NCBI RefSeq assembly: GCF_010501015.1
Contig: NZ_QVML01000001.1
Coordinates: forward strand, 309,845 to 373,844
Source: Bacteroides sp. 214
GTDB taxonomy: Bacteria; Bacteroidota; Bacteroidia; Bacteroidales; Bacteroidaceae
DNA length: 64,000 nt
Direction of reading: 5' to 3'
Positions 8,932 through 17,179 of the stretch are shown here, one piece after another. Within the stretch, counting starts at the first letter, position 1; each line of letters starts with the position of its first letter. The translations under genes were made by a program, and so were the position numbers. A model generated the notes under the pieces. That model was not told the DNA's origin and did no database searches. It saw only the letters and a program-made list of their open reading frames with translations.

Positions 8932-10248
8932 TTAAATATACATATTAAGATACGCTTCGTAAAGCTCTTGCTTGCCGCTGATTTGTTTCGGCTCGCCATT
9001 AGCTTTAGCATAGGCAACCAAGTCTTCTAATGACAACTTGCCATCTTCAAACTCTTTACCTTTACCTGCGTCAAATGAAGCGTAACGTTCTGCAAACATT
9101 TTGCAGTAAGGAGAGTTGTTCAGGAAGTCGGCTGCGTTTTCAAGTGCGCGAGCCATTACATCCATTGCGGCGATGTGTGCAATGAAGATATCTTCCAAAT
9201 CGGTAGAGTTACGACGAGTTTTCGCGTCGAAATTTGTTCCACCGTTGCCCAAGCCACCATTGCGAATGATTTGCATCATAGCTTGTACCAATTCAAATTG
9301 GTCGATAGGGAATTGGTCTGTGTCCCAACCGTTTTGGTAGTCGCCACGGTTAGCGTCGATAGACCCAAGCATGCCATTATCTACAGCTACTGCCAATTCA
9401 TGCTCAAAAGTATGACCAGCCAATGTTGCATGATTTACCTCGATGTTTACTTTGAAGTCTTTCTCCAATCCGTGTGCTTTCAGGAAGCCGATAACAGTTT
9501 CAGTGTCTACATCGTATTGGTGTTTGGTTGGCTCCATTGGTTTTGGCTCAATCAGGAATGTTCCTTGGAAGCCTTTGCTGCGAGCATAGTCACGAGCCAT
9601 AGTCAATACTTGCGCCAAGTGATCTTTCTCACGTTTTTGGTCTGTGTTCAATAATGACATATAACCTTCGCGTCCGCCCCAGAATACATAGTTTGAACCA
9701 CCCAACTCGATTGTTGCGTCGATAGCATTTTTGATTTGTACTGCTGCGCGAGCTACTACATCAAAATTTGGATTGGTAGCCGCACCGTTCATATAGCGTT
9801 CATGACCAAATACATTGGCAGTGCCCCACAATAGTTTAATGCCTGTTTCGGCTTGTCTTTGTTTGGCATAAGCTACGATAGCTTTCATATTTGCTTCGTA
9901 TTCTTCAATAGTTTCGGCTTCGTCTATCAAGTCCACATCATGGAAGCAATAGTACTCAATACCTATTTTTTGCATGAATTCAAAACCAGCGTCCAATTTG
10001 TCTTTAGCAGCTTGCAGACGGTCTGTATTTGTTTTCCATGGAAAAGTTTTTGTACCACCACCAAATGGGTCGCCACCTTCGGCGCACAAAGTGTGCCACC
10101 ATGCCATAGAAAATTTCAACCAATCTTTCATTTTCTTTCCGTTGATTTCCTTTTCGGGGTCATAGTAACGGAATGCCATAGGGTTTTTGCTCTCTTTTCC
10201 TTCGAACTTAATTTTCCCAACTGATGGGAAAAACTCTTTTGTTGCCAT
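8932..10248 (-). CDS. xylA: Xylose isomerase
   Basis: Converts D-xylose to D-xylulose in the cytoplasm. It is 438 residues, the length of the class II (long) enzymes. The N-terminus [12 protein letters not shown] and the [17 protein letters not shown] loop are class II hallmarks. Metal-binding and catalytic motifs are present: [40 protein letters not shown] and SIDANRGD. It lies 42 bases after xylB and 67 bases before xylE on the same strand. No odd features were seen. Confidence 0.97.
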   Translation of the reverse strand: MATKEFFPSVGKIKFEGKESKNPMAFRYYDPEKEINGKKMKDWLKFSMAWWHTLCAEGGDPFGGGTKTFPWKTNTDRLQAAKDKLDAGFEFMQKIGIEYYCFHDVDLIDEAETIEEYEANMKAIVAYAKQRQAETGIKLLWGTANVFGHERYMNGAATNPNFDVVARAAVQIKNAIDATIELGGSNYVFWGGREGYMSLLNTDQKREKDHLAQVLTMARDYARSKGFQGTFLIEPKPMEPTKHQYDVDTETVIGFLKAHGLEKDFKVNIEVNHATLAGHTFEHELAVAVDNGMLGSIDANRGDYQNGWDTDQFPIDQFELVQAMMQIIRNGGLGNGGTNFDAKTRRNSTDLEDIFIAHIAAMDVMARALENAADFLNNSPYCKMFAERYASFDAGKGKEFEDGKLSLEDLVAYAKANGEPKQISGKQELYEAYLNMYI

Positions 10249-10290
10249 AAAAAACTTTTTAATTTAATTGATTAATATTAGTTTGTATAT

Positions 10291-11781
10291 CTACTTGCTC
10301 ATTGATTTCTCTAAGCGTCGTTTCCATCTTTCATACGCATCGGCGTACTCTTGCCGTTGCGCCACATTGGGTTCTATTACGTCCAATTTCTCTAGTGTTG
10401 CAAAAGCTTCTTTATTGTCTTTATAGATACCAGCACCGATACCAGCGCCTTTAGCAGCTCCTACTGAACCGTCGGTGTTATAAAGCTCGATAACCGCACC
10501 TGTTACCCCTGCCAGTGTTCCTCTGAAGATAGGGCTCAGGAACATATTGGCATGACCCGCATGTATTTTATTTACACGGATACCCATCTCTTCCATAATG
10601 TCGATGCCATATTTAAAGGAGAAGACAATGCCTTCTTGTGCAGCACGAATAATGTGTTGTTTACTGTGTGTGTTGAAATCTACTCCGCGGATGCTACAAC
10701 CTATTTCGCGATTGTTTAGCATACGCTCTGCGCCATTACCAAAAGGTAAGATACTTACACCTGCACTACCAATAGGCGCTTTGGATGCTAATACGTTCAT
10801 GTCGTCATAGGAAATACCTTCGGGGGCGATGTTTCTCTTTACCCATGAGTTAAGAATGCCTGTGCCATTGATACACAAGAGAACGCCTAAGCGAGTTTGT
10901 TCTGCGTTATGGTTTACATGCGCAAAGGTGTTTACGCGTGATTGCGGGTCGTAGTTTACATTGCCGTTTACTCCATATACTACACCCGAAGTTCCTGCTG
11001 TAGAGGCAATCTCGCCCGGATTGAATACATTCAGTGAGAGGGCGTTGTTGGGTTGGTCGCCTGCACGATAAGTGATCGGTGTGCCTTCTTTCAATCCCAG
11101 TTCGGCAGCAGCGATAGCATTTACGCGTCCTTGCTCGGCAAAAGTAGGCTTAATGTCGGCTATTAGTGAGTCGTCAAAACCATAGTGCTTCATCAGGAAG
11201 TCTGCCACTTGGTTCTTTTTAAAGTCCCAGAAGATACCTTCGGAGAGTCCTGAAATGGTGGTGCATATTTCACCACTAAGTTTCATGGCGATATAGTCGC
11301 CGGGCAGCATGATTTTATAAATACGTTCGTACAGTTCCGGCTCGTTCTCTTTAATCCATGCCAGTTTAGATGCAGTAAAATTCCCCGGTGAGTTGAGTAG
11401 GTGGGAGAGGCATTGCTCTTCGCCCAAAGTTTCGAATGCTTTGTTTCCATAAGGAACCGCACGCGAGTCGCACCAGATAATGGAAGGACGCAATACCTGT
11501 TGATCTTTGTCCACACACACCAGCCCGTGCATTTGATAAGAGATACCAATTGCTTTGATTTCTGCCGAACTGATTCCCGACTCTCTTAACACTTCAGTGG
11601 TAGCGCATTTAAGGTATTCCCACCAGCTATCCGGATTTTGTTCTGCCCAGCCCGGACTTACTGCTATAATCTCTGCTTCTGTCTTTGGGAAAAAAGCAGA
11701 GGCTATACTTTTACCTGTTTCCGCGTTTACTAAACTCGCTTTAACGGACGAGCTTCCGATATCATAACCTAATAAAAACAT
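10291..11781 (-). CDS. xylB: Xylulokinase
   Basis: Phosphorylates D-xylulose to xylulose 5-phosphate for the pentose phosphate pathway. It is an FGGY-family kinase of 496 residues with N-terminal ATP-binding segment GYDIGSSSVKASLV, substrate segment SYQMHGLV/CDSRA, catalytic region YRAGDQPNNA and a C-terminal GGH-equivalent HAGHANMF. I place the start at the ATG at 11781. The frame continues 39 codons upstream, but that part overlaps the regulator gene and lies before the conserved kinase N-terminus. From 11781 the gene begins 19 bases after the regulator stop. Confidence 0.95.
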   Translation of the reverse strand: MFLLGYDIGSSSVKASLVNAETGKSIASAFFPKTEAEIIAVSPGWAEQNPDSWWEYLKCATTEVLRESGISSAEIKAIGISYQMHGLVCVDKDQQVLRPSIIWCDSRAVPYGNKAFETLGEEQCLSHLLNSPGNFTASKLAWIKENEPELYERIYKIMLPGDYIAMKLSGEICTTISGLSEGIFWDFKKNQVADFLMKHYGFDDSLIADIKPTFAEQGRVNAIAAAELGLKEGTPITYRAGDQPNNALSLNVFNPGEIASTAGTSGVVYGVNGNVNYDPQSRVNTFAHVNHNAEQTRLGVLLCINGTGILNSWVKRNIAPEGISYDDMNVLASKAPIGSAGVSILPFGNGAERMLNNREIGCSIRGVDFNTHSKQHIIRAAQEGIVFSFKYGIDIMEEMGIRVNKIHAGHANMFLSPIFRGTLAGVTGAVIELYNTDGSVGAAKGAGIGAGIYKDNKEAFATLEKLDVIEPNVAQRQEYADAYERWKRRLEKSMSK

Positions 11782-11800
11782 GTTGTCTGTTAATTTGTTA

Positions 11801-12535
11801 TTATTTCCTTTGTTTATTATAAATTTTCTTGTCGAATTTATAGTAGCGAGCCGCGCGATGTGGTACTCCTTTCTGTCGTTCATCGAGTTGTACCACATAT
11901 TCCATCATGGCGATTTTCTTGTGGAAATTACGCACATCCACTTTTCTTTCATATACCAGTTCAAAGAGCGTACGCAATTGTGCCGCAGTAAATTTGCGAG
12001 GCAGTAGGTCGAATAAAATAGCAGGGTTTAGCTCTACAAATTGGCGCATATATACTAATGCTTCCTTAATAATAAGGTTATGGTCGAACGCAAGACTTGG
12101 TACGTCATTAATTCCTACCCAACAAGCTTGATATTCATCCAACTCCGACTGACTGAACATTTTCCCAATCTTCACCATTGCTACATAGGCAATAGTCACA
12201 ATACGTTCTACCTTTGATTCCATAGCTCGTTCCAACCAACGTACATCCTTAGGGTCGCTCGTTCTGTTTTTTGAACCAAATGCTTTGAACTGCGATAAAC
12301 TAATGTTCTTTACACCAGTCAATTCATTAAGCACACGTTTTGCGGCATCATCTAAATTTTCGTCTGTATAAATAAGGCTTCCGGGTAGCTTCATGTCGCG
12401 AAATACACTACCGTTATCTTCGCCCATTCGTTTGATGAGAAGTACTTTAAGTTCTTCATTTTCAAATCCTAATACAACACAGTCTACTGATATGTGGTTG
12501 TTTGCTAAAGGTGTTTTAATAGGGGTTTGTGACAT
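11801..12535 (-). CDS. Nudix-domain transcriptional regulator of xylose genes (NrtR/AraR-like)
   Basis: A 244-residue regulator: N-terminal Nudix-like sensor (about 10-150) and C-terminal winged helix (about 160-235, RKFTAAQLRTLFELVYERK then DVRNFHKKI). The Nudix box is degenerate: where hydrolases have REUxEE this protein has RVLNEL, so it should bind a ligand rather than cleave it. Bacteroidetes use such Nudix-type factors to sense pentoses; as first gene of the xyl operon it probably represses xylBAE and itself. The ligand (xylose, xylulose or a phosphate) is not visible. A candidate operator overlaps its promoter. Confidence 0.87.
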   Translation of the reverse strand: MSQTPIKTPLANNHISVDCVVLGFENEELKVLLIKRMGEDNGSVFRDMKLPGSLIYTDENLDDAAKRVLNELTGVKNISLSQFKAFGSKNRTSDPKDVRWLERAMESKVERIVTIAYVAMVKIGKMFSQSELDEYQACWVGINDVPSLAFDHNLIIKEALVYMRQFVELNPAILFDLLPRKFTAAQLRTLFELVYERKVDVRNFHKKIAMMEYVVQLDERQKGVPHRAARYYKFDKKIYNKQRK

Positions 12536-12544
12536 AGCCTTTTT

Positions 12545-12564
12545 TGTTTATAGCTGCAAACATA
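12545..12564 (-). promoter_or_regulatory. Promoter and candidate operator of the xylose operon
   Basis: The minus-strand -7 box TATGTTTG is at 12557-12564. A dyad TGTTT-n8-AAACA (12545-12562) overlaps it, a position where a repressor would block polymerase. Transcription would start near 12552, about 17 bases before the regulator ATG. Confidence 0.5.
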
Positions 12565-12664
12565 CAAATTAAAACAATAGATAAGTTGAAAAATAATATG
12601 CTATAAAACATTAAATATCAGAATGATGAATATCATGTTTGTTACAATAAGGAATGGTGGGGTT

Positions 12665-12686
12665 TTCATATACTGTACAATATGAA
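12665..12686. promoter_or_regulatory. Perfect dyad upstream of the xylose operon
   Basis: TTCATAT and ATATGAA are separated by 8 bases (ACTGTACA). It lies about 130 bp upstream of the regulator start and could be a distal operator or belong to the divergent side. Function unproved. Confidence 0.35.
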
Positions 12687-12704
12687 TTGTGTGATGTTTT
12701 TTTT

Positions 12705-12810
12705 GACTGTTTTTCACTTCACTTTTGACTGTTTTACGAACTGTTTCTGACTGTTTTCTTAACACAAAAACAGTCAGAAAATTAGCGGTGAAGACAAACT
12801 GTATTTGGAG
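12705..12810. repeat. 22-bp tandem array B; short copy of the 36.4/52.2-kb element
   Basis: Three units start at 12705, 12727 and 12749, all beginning GACTGTTTT. The last ends in AAAACAGTC, closing a hairpin. A CAGTCAGAAAATTAG segment, then GTGAAGAC, AAACT and TTGGAG follow, in the same order as at 36615-36750, but the ~80-bp stretch between two GTGAAGAC copies is absent here. This fits loss by recombination between the direct repeats. Confidence 0.8.
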
Positions 12811-12925
12811 TCTATATGAACCTGCTGGGCGGACTAATTGTGTATTAAATTAATTCCGCTAACGATTTTTATGAATATACAAGCTTTATTTCCTTTGGAG
12901 ATTTGTTCCAATGGAAAACATTTTA

Positions 12926-12933
12926 TACCTTTG
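12926..12933 (+). promoter_or_regulatory. Promoter -7 box for the thioredoxin cluster
   Basis: TACCTTTG fits TAnnTTTG. A TTTG at 12902 is 24 nt upstream, slightly far. It lies about 70 bp before the thioredoxin ATG. Confidence 0.5.
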
Positions 12934-13001
12934 CATTGTTATTCTAAAATTAAAAGGGAAAAATAGGAGTAAAGTAGTATTAAATAAGTAAGTATGTAGA
13001 G

Positions 13002-13472
13002 ATGAAAAAGATGGTAATCGCACTGTTTCTTGTAAGCCTTGGGTTTACAGCGTGCAACGGACAAACGAGTAAGAACAATAAGAGTATTAATCAAAAAAAA
13101 GAAAATACAATGACAACAATTCATTTAACAAAAGCAGATTTTTTAAGTAAGGTTGCTAACTATGAAGCTAACCCTTTGGAGTGGAAATATCTAGGTGATA
13201 AGCCTGCAGTAATTGACTTTTATGCCTCTTGGTGCGGGCCATGTAAAATGATAGCACCGATTTTAGAAGAACTGGCTGCCGAATATGGCGATGATATCTA
13301 TATCTATAAAATCGATACGGAGAAAGAGCAGGAGTTGGCAGCGGTGTTTGGCATTCGTTCAATCCCTACACTTTTGTTTGTACCCATGGAAGGTGCTCCT
13401 CAAATATCGCAGGGTGCTATGCCTAAAGCTTCACTTAAAGAAGCCATAGATAGTATTTTGTTGAAAAAATAA
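13002..13472 (+). CDS. Thioredoxin-fold lipoprotein
   Basis: A membrane-anchored thiol-disulfide protein. A lipoprotein signal ends at Cys18 (GFTAC), a short Asn/Lys-rich linker follows, and a thioredoxin domain spans ~40-156 with the classical redox motif WCGPC (Cys78, Cys81) and the cis-Pro loop RSIPTLL. An internal ATG at residue 37 could make a soluble cytoplasmic form, but the lipobox argues for the longer product. It lies 9 bases before a MarR gene and then the disulfide reductase fusion, so the three likely handle thiol or persulfide redox together. Confidence 0.87.
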   Translation: MKKMVIALFLVSLGFTACNGQTSKNNKSINQKKENTMTTIHLTKADFLSKVANYEANPLEWKYLGDKPAVIDFYASWCGPCKMIAPILEELAAEYGDDIYIYKIDTEKEQELAAVFGIRSIPTLLFVPMEGAPQISQGAMPKASLKEAIDSILLKK

Positions 13473-13481
13473 ACTGAAAAC

Positions 13482-13850
13482 ATGATGGAACCAAGAGAAG
13501 AACCTTTGTGCCGGATACGTGATATATATAGGGCAATCAGTGATTTCGAAGTAGAGTTTTATAATAAATATGGAGTAAAACTGAACGAAGGAATGCTTTT
13601 ATGTTCCTTATACACAATGGGGCAATGCTCGTCGGGCAGAATTGCGGAGATGCTGGGGCTCACACTATCCAACTCTTCTAAAGTAATATTGTCGGCCGAA
13701 AAGAAAGGATTGGTGGAGCGTATTGTGGGGAAGGAAGATAAGCGGCAAATGCTTTTCGAACTTACCCCCCAAGGAAAGAAGTGTATCGAAACGATTAAAT
13801 GCGAATCGGATACAATTGTGGAGTTAATATCAAAAATAAAGAAGATATAA
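13482..13850 (+). CDS. MarR-family transcriptional regulator
   Basis: A 122-residue winged-helix protein: recognition region ~45-75 (IAEMLGLTLSNSSKVI) and wing with the KEDKRQMLFELTPQGKK pattern typical of MarR repressors. It sits between the thioredoxin lipoprotein (9-base gap) and the four-domain reductase (start a few bases after its stop), so it probably autoregulates this three-gene operon. Its signal could be a thiol-reactive or sulfur species; this is inference from neighbours. Confidence 0.83.
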   Translation: MMEPREEPLCRIRDIYRAISDFEVEFYNKYGVKLNEGMLLCSLYTMGQCSSGRIAEMLGLTLSNSSKVILSAEKKGLVERIVGKEDKRQMLFELTPQGKKCIETIKCESDTIVELISKIKKI

Positions 13851-13853
13851 GTG

Positions 13854-16313
13854 ATGATGAAGTATATAGTAATAGGAGGAGTAGCAGGTGGTGCTACTGC
13901 CGCAGCTCGTATTCGCAGAAATGACGAATCGGCTGAAATCATTTTGTTTGAAAAAGGAAAGTACGTATCCTACGCCAACTGCGGACTACCTTATTATATA
14001 GGTGGTACGATACCCGAGCGGGAAAGTCTTTTCCTGCAAACGCCCGAATCTTTCGGCGAACGGTTCAATGTAGACGTCCGTGTTCTGAATGAAGTTACGG
14101 AGATCGATTGGCAGAAGAAAACAGTAACAGTTCGCCGGCTAAAAGACGGTAGCGAATATGTAGAGAACTACGACAAGCTACTATTGTCTCCGGGAGCCAC
14201 TCCCGTGCGTCCGCCGCTGCCGGGGATAGATTCCGAAGGGATTTTCACGTTGCGCGACGTAACCGATACGGACCGGATAAAAGCCTATATCACAAGCAAC
14301 GACATCCGTCGTGCAGTAGTTGTAGGTGCCGGTTTTATTGGGCTGGAAATGGCAGAAAACTTGCATCACGCAGGAGCCGAAGTGTCGATAGTCGAAATGG
14401 CCAATCAGGTGATGGCGCCAATTGACTATTCGATGGCCACACAAGTGCATCAACACCTCCTGCAAAAAGGAGTAACGTTGCATCTGGAGCAGAGTGTCGA
14501 AAAGTTCTCGAAACGGGGAAAGCAAATCGATGTGCATTTCAAAAGCGGACAAATAGTCGAAGCCGACATGGTTATTCTCTCGATTGGCGTTCGTCCTGCA
14601 ACAGCATTGGCAAAAGCGGCAGGCCTGAAGATCGGCGAAATGGGCGGCATCTGGGTGGATGAATATTTGCAAACTTCGGCTGCCGACATTTACGCCGTAG
14701 GCGATGCAATTGAATTCCCGCACCCGCTGACAGGCAAACCGTGGCTGAATTACCTGGCGAATCCCGCCAATCGTCAAGGACGTGTTGTTGCCGATAATAT
14801 GGTGCTGGGCAATATCACTAAGTATGAAGGCGCAATAGGTACATCCATTGCGAAAGTATTCGATATGACAGTAGCCTCTACGGGGCTTGCCGCCAAACGC
14901 CTGAAGCTACTCGAAATTCCCTATCGCAGTTCGTGGACACATTCGGGCTCGCATGCCGGATATTACCCCGACTCGTTGCCGTTGAGTCTGAAAATCACGT
15001 TCGACCCACAAAGCGGCAAACTCTATGGAGCGCAAAGTGTAGGTTACGATGGAGTGGACAAACGCATCGACCAGATAGCCCTGCTCATTAAAAATGGCGG
15101 TACGGTTTACGATCTGATAAAGGTTGAACACGCTTATGCCCCACCATTTTCATCGGCAAAAGATCCGATCGCTATTGCGGGGTATGTGGCAAGTAATATC
15201 ATCAGTGGAGCAATGCCCGTTGTAACCTGGCGCGAAATGCAGGAAGCAGATCCCCGTACAACAATGATACTCGATGTGCGCACAGCCGACGAGTATTCGA
15301 TGGGAATGATTCCCGGTGCCGTGAATATTCCTCTCGATGAACTTCGTTCCCGCCTGGCCGAGATACCAACCGATAAAGCGGTCTATATTTATTGTGCAGT
15401 CGGAGTCAGAGGCTATCTCGCTACGAAAATTCTGATGGCTAATGGCTACACTCAGGTAAAGAACTTATCGGGCGGATACAAAACCTATCAGGCGGCAGTC
15501 GCCCCGCTTACACATGCCGGGCCTCGGTCTGTAGACTCAATACATAATACTAATGCCGTAAACCAACAGCCTGTAGAGAGCGAAGTAAAAACAGTAAAAG
15601 TAGATGCCTGCGGCTTGCAATGCCCGGGTCCGGTATTGAGATTGAAACAAACAATTGACTCCATGCAGGCAGGCGAACGACTCGAAATGACAGCTACCGA
15701 TGCCGGATTTTCCCGCGATGCTCAGGCTTGGTGCAACTCTACCGGAAACTCCCTGATCTCTAACACCGAAAACAGGGGGAAATATACGGTTGTGATTGAA
15801 AAGGGACAACCAAAAGCGTGTACTGCCGTCTCATCGTGCGATGATAAAAACAAAACACTAATCATGTTCAGCGACGACTTGGACAAAGCCCTGGCTACCT
15901 TTGTTCTTGCCAACGGCGCAGCGGCAACGGGCGGAAAAGTATCGATATTCTTCACCTTCTGGGGGCTCAATGTCATTAAGAAAGCAAAGAAAGCGAAGGT
16001 GAAAAAAGACTTCTTCGGCAAGATGTTTGGCTTTATGCTGCCCTCGAACTCATTGAAACTAAAGCTGTCGAAAATGAATATGTTCGGTATCGGTAGTCGC
16101 ATGATGCGTCATATCATGAAACAAAAAGGAGTCGATTCCCTTGAATCGCTACGTCAGCAAGCATTGGATCAGGGCGTTGAGTTTATCGCCTGTCAGATGT
16201 CTATGGATGTAATGGGCGTGAAACAGGAGGAGCTGTTGGATGCGGTTACAATCGGCGGTGTTGCTTCTTATATGGAGCGGGCAGATAAAGCGAATGTGAA
16301 TTTATTCATTTAA
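13854..16313 (+). CDS. Four-domain fusion: CoA-disulfide-reductase-like FAD enzyme, rhodanese, TusA, DsrE
   Basis: About 819 residues. Residues ~1-450 form a pyridine-nucleotide disulfide reductase with GGVAGGATAAARIRR (FAD) and the single redox Cys in SYANCGLPYY, as in CoA-disulfide/persulfide reductases. Next come a rhodanese domain with active Cys near 514 (YCAVGVRG), a TusA/SirA domain with CGLQCPGP (Cys near 590), and a DsrE/F-like domain from ~655 to the end. The set suggests persulfide reduction and sulfur relay in one chain. Start: the frame opens GTG-ATG-ATG at 13851; I take the first ATG. By eye the gene is richer in G+C than its neighbours, hinting at transfer. Not sure of the physiological substrate. 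Confidence 0.88.
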   Translation: MMKYIVIGGVAGGATAAARIRRNDESAEIILFEKGKYVSYANCGLPYYIGGTIPERESLFLQTPESFGERFNVDVRVLNEVTEIDWQKKTVTVRRLKDGSEYVENYDKLLLSPGATPVRPPLPGIDSEGIFTLRDVTDTDRIKAYITSNDIRRAVVVGAGFIGLEMAENLHHAGAEVSIVEMANQVMAPIDYSMATQVHQHLLQKGVTLHLEQSVEKFSKRGKQIDVHFKSGQIVEADMVILSIGVRPATALAKAAGLKIGEMGGIWVDEYLQTSAADIYAVGDAIEFPHPLTGKPWLNYLANPANRQGRVVADNMVLGNITKYEGAIGTSIAKVFDMTVASTGLAAKRLKLLEIPYRSSWTHSGSHAGYYPDSLPLSLKITFDPQSGKLYGAQSVGYDGVDKRIDQIALLIKNGGTVYDLIKVEHAYAPPFSSAKDPIAIAGYVASNIISGAMPVVTWREMQEADPRTTMILDVRTADEYSMGMIPGAVNIPLDELRSRLAEIPTDKAVYIYCAVGVRGYLATKILMANGYTQVKNLSGGYKTYQAAVAPLTHAGPRSVDSIHNTNAVNQQPVESEVKTVKVDACGLQCPGPVLRLKQTIDSMQAGERLEMTATDAGFSRDAQAWCNSTGNSLISNTENRGKYTVVIEKGQPKACTAVSSCDDKNKTLIMFSDDLDKALATFVLANGAAATGGKVSIFFTFWGLNVIKKAKKAKVKKDFFGKMFGFMLPSNSLKLKLSKMNMFGIGSRMMRHIMKQKGVDSLESLRQQALDQGVEFIACQMSMDVMGVKQEELLDAVTIGGVASYMERADKANVNLFI

Positions 16314-16320
16314 TCTATTT

Positions 16321-16373
16321 ATTGGTTCAATCGTTGATGGTACGAAAGTATAACCTTCAACGATTGAACCAAT
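16321..16373. terminator. Long perfect inverted repeat between convergent genes
   Basis: A 17-bp perfect inverted repeat (16321-16337 against 16357-16373; left arm ATTGGTTCAATCGTTGA) has a 19-nt loop. It lies between the reductase fusion (+) and the Crp/Fnr gene (-). No good T-run follows on either strand, so it is a probable but atypical terminator. Confidence 0.55.
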
Positions 16374-16404
16374 TATTCTGTGGAAATTCAAAACAGCTTA
16401 TAGG

Positions 16405-17067
16405 TTATCCCAGTAACTCTTTCAAATCATTGTATTTTAATATTTTCCCTTTTCCTGCTTCAAATTCAATGATACCATCATGCACCATTTCGGATATAGC
16501 TCTCGAAAGCGAAGGACGTTCTACTCCAAAGTACTCGGCAAGTGACACAATGCTCCGCCCTAGCTCAAATACTCCGTTTCGATCGTGTTGCAGGATATAA
16601 TAGGCTATCTTAGCTTTAATCCCTTTTTGAGAAAATATTTTCAACCTTTCCGAAAGAAACTGTACCCGGTTGGCTATAAAAGCCATGAATCCTCTTAAAA
16701 ATTCGGGACACTTCGCCATCTGTTTTTCAATAGACGATTTGCTGATTAGTATAATCTCGCAATCTTCCATTGCGGTAACCTCTACCGGAAAGCGGTTGTT
16801 ATCCGCAAAAATGAAAGCAGCAGCCAACGGATAGGGAGCAGTAATCTCTTCTACGGAAACAGTAAGTCCTGAATTAGAAATAATTTCCGTTTTCACTTTT
16901 CCTTTTGTCAGCATATACAAACTAGTTATACGGTCGCCCTGCGAAGCTATTAATTCGCCTCTTTTGTAGTTCTTTACCGTATGATCTATTGCACATCTTA
17001 TTTTCTTAATCTCCTCAGAAGGCTTTGTCCGGCATATTGTACAGAAAAACAATAAATCTGCGTTCAT
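16405..17067 (-). CDS. Crp/Fnr-family regulator, HcpR-like
   Basis: A 220-residue activator: cyclic-nucleotide-binding fold (~15-130) and C-terminal HTH (~150-215) with the helix SLAEYFGVERPSLSRAISEM. It lacks the four-Cys cluster of FNR. It is divergent from the ferredoxin-hcp genes, the arrangement of HcpR regulators of nitrosative stress (known in Porphyromonas gingivalis). I start it at the ATG at 17067; a longer frame opens at a TTG at 17085 but that sits in the -7 box. The perfect dyad CGTAAC-n4-GTTACG in the intergenic region is its likely site. Confidence 0.82.
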   Translation of the reverse strand: MNADLLFFCTICRTKPSEEIKKIRCAIDHTVKNYKRGELIASQGDRITSLYMLTKGKVKTEIISNSGLTVSVEEITAPYPLAAAFIFADNNRFPVEVTAMEDCEIILISKSSIEKQMAKCPEFLRGFMAFIANRVQFLSERLKIFSQKGIKAKIAYYILQHDRNGVFELGRSIVSLAEYFGVERPSLSRAISEMVHDGIIEFEAGKGKILKYNDLKELLG

Positions 17068-17082
17068 AAACTCTATTTTTTG

Positions 17083-17090
17083 CAAAGTTA
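17083..17090 (-). promoter_or_regulatory. Promoter -7 box of the HcpR-like gene
   Basis: TAACTTTG on the minus strand fits TAnnTTTG. The transcript would begin only ~9 bases before the ATG at 17067, which supports that start over the TTG at 17085. Confidence 0.5.
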
Positions 17091-17110
17091 CACATAATAA
17101 ATTCTCTATC

Positions 17111-17126
17111 CGTAACGAATGTTACG
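17111..17126. promoter_or_regulatory. Crp/Fnr-type operator between hcpR-like and hcp genes
   Basis: A perfect dyad CGTAAC-GAAT-GTTACG has 16-bp FNR-like geometry. Its centre is about 43 bp upstream of the start predicted from the -7 box at 17148, a class II activator position. Confidence 0.72.
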
Positions 17127-17147
17127 ATTTCTATTCTTACATCATTG

Positions 17148-17155
17148 TATGTTTG
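17148..17155 (+). promoter_or_regulatory. Promoter -7 box of the ferredoxin-hcp operon
   Basis: TATGTTTG fits TAnnTTTG. No convincing -33 element is seen, as expected for an activator-dependent promoter. The start would be near 17162, about 18 bases before the ATG. Confidence 0.6.
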
Positions 17156-17179
17156 CAAAACAATAATTGATGAAAGGTT

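Noticed and set aside
9175..9654. 159-codon frame on the plus strand
   Set aside because: Antisense to xylA, whose product is unmistakable.
11782..11898. N-terminal extension of xylulokinase
   Set aside because: It would overlap the regulator coding end and precedes the conserved kinase start GYDIGSS.
14181..14777. 198-codon minus-strand frame
   Set aside because: Shadow of the reductase fusion in a higher-GC region, where antisense frames stay open by chance.
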